Below, in pieces: positions 56,757 to 56,853 of a stretch of DNA of 56,853 nt (the first letter of the stretch is position 1; every line of letters starts with the position of its first letter). This DNA is from Deltaproteobacteria bacterium (lineage in GTDB: Bacteria > Myxococcota_A > UBA9160 > UBA6930). Both the position numbers and the translations under genes were made by a program. The notes under the pieces were generated by a model. The model was given only the letters and a program-made list of their open reading frames with translations, did no database searches and was not told where the DNA came from. Location: the NCBI GenBank assembly GCA_019312665.1, contig JAFDCZ010000009.1:1-56853 (forward strand), in the 5' to 3' direction.

Positions 56757-56853
56757 ATCACCTCTCAGGTCAGGCGGAGCGTCAGCAACTCGGTCGACGC
56801 TCCGCAGGGGACGGCATGATAGCGGATCCCGTCCCTCTACTCTTCGCGTCTGG

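Overview
The window is high-GC bacterial DNA. Its gene order and families point to a lineage of the former Deltaproteobacteria (Myxococcota, Desulfobacterota or Binatota-like). The evidence is a run of housekeeping genes in deltaproteobacterial order (ilvC-psd-pssA-leuA, leuB-usg-truA-rplM-rpsI-argC, rpsB-tsf-pyrH-frr-uppS-dxr-rseP), plus a secreted subtilase with thrombospondin type 3 repeats. The exact phylum is inference.

Layout. (1) 1-3045: the 3' part of a secreted S8 peptidase, a small RRM RNA-binding protein with a structured leader and a terminator, and a frameshifted tyrosine-recombinase remnant beside tRNA-Val(CAC). This is probably the scar of an old tRNA-targeted integration. (2) 3145-31810: about 28 kb with every gene on the minus strand, many joined by 4-bp start/stop overlaps. 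Reading 5' to 3' (right to left): a VWA protein, a small secreted protein, nadK, recN, an FHA protein, secA, argJ, rpsB-tsf-pyrH-frr-uppS-dxr-rseP-tsaB, ilvC-psd-pssA-leuA-leuB-usg-truA, rplM-rpsI, argC, a Nudix hydrolase and pyrG. It covers protein synthesis and export, isoprenoid and phospholipid synthesis, branched-chain amino acid and arginine synthesis, and CTP synthesis. Two long perfect palindromes with a shared arm sequence sit directly upstream of the two ribosomal-protein operons. (3) 31848-38018: rarA, a voltage-gated-type K+ channel, two tandem PPK2 polyphosphate kinases and a convergent Ppx/GppA-HD phosphatase, together a compact polyphosphate module.

(4) 38325-52655: an acyl-CoA catabolic locus built around a TetR regulator. 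The leftward arm is tetR, acyl-CoA dehydrogenase, a thiolase-like protein without the thiolase cysteine, a DUF35 partner, enoyl-CoA hydratase (interrupted by an amber codon), a citryl-CoA lyase-like protein, acyl-CoA synthetase, two zinc alcohol dehydrogenases and a short enoyl-CoA hydratase. The rightward arm is an amidohydrolase, thioesterase, enoyl-CoA hydratase, acyl-CoA dehydrogenase and a Gfo/Idh/MocA oxidoreductase. Together they could activate, dehydrogenate, hydrate and cleave a branched or cyclic acyl-CoA, with an Ltp2-like retro-aldol cleavage as the most distinctive inferred step. (5) 52704-56853: a divergent pair of exported proteins (a START-like protein and an unfamiliar coiled-coil protein with two CX3C motifs), a TauD/TfdA dioxygenase and another enoyl-CoA hydratase.

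The observations most worth following are the palindrome family, the uS9 protein lacking about 16 internal residues, the amber codon in an otherwise full-length hydratase, the Ltp2-like catabolic locus, and the START/CX3C pair.
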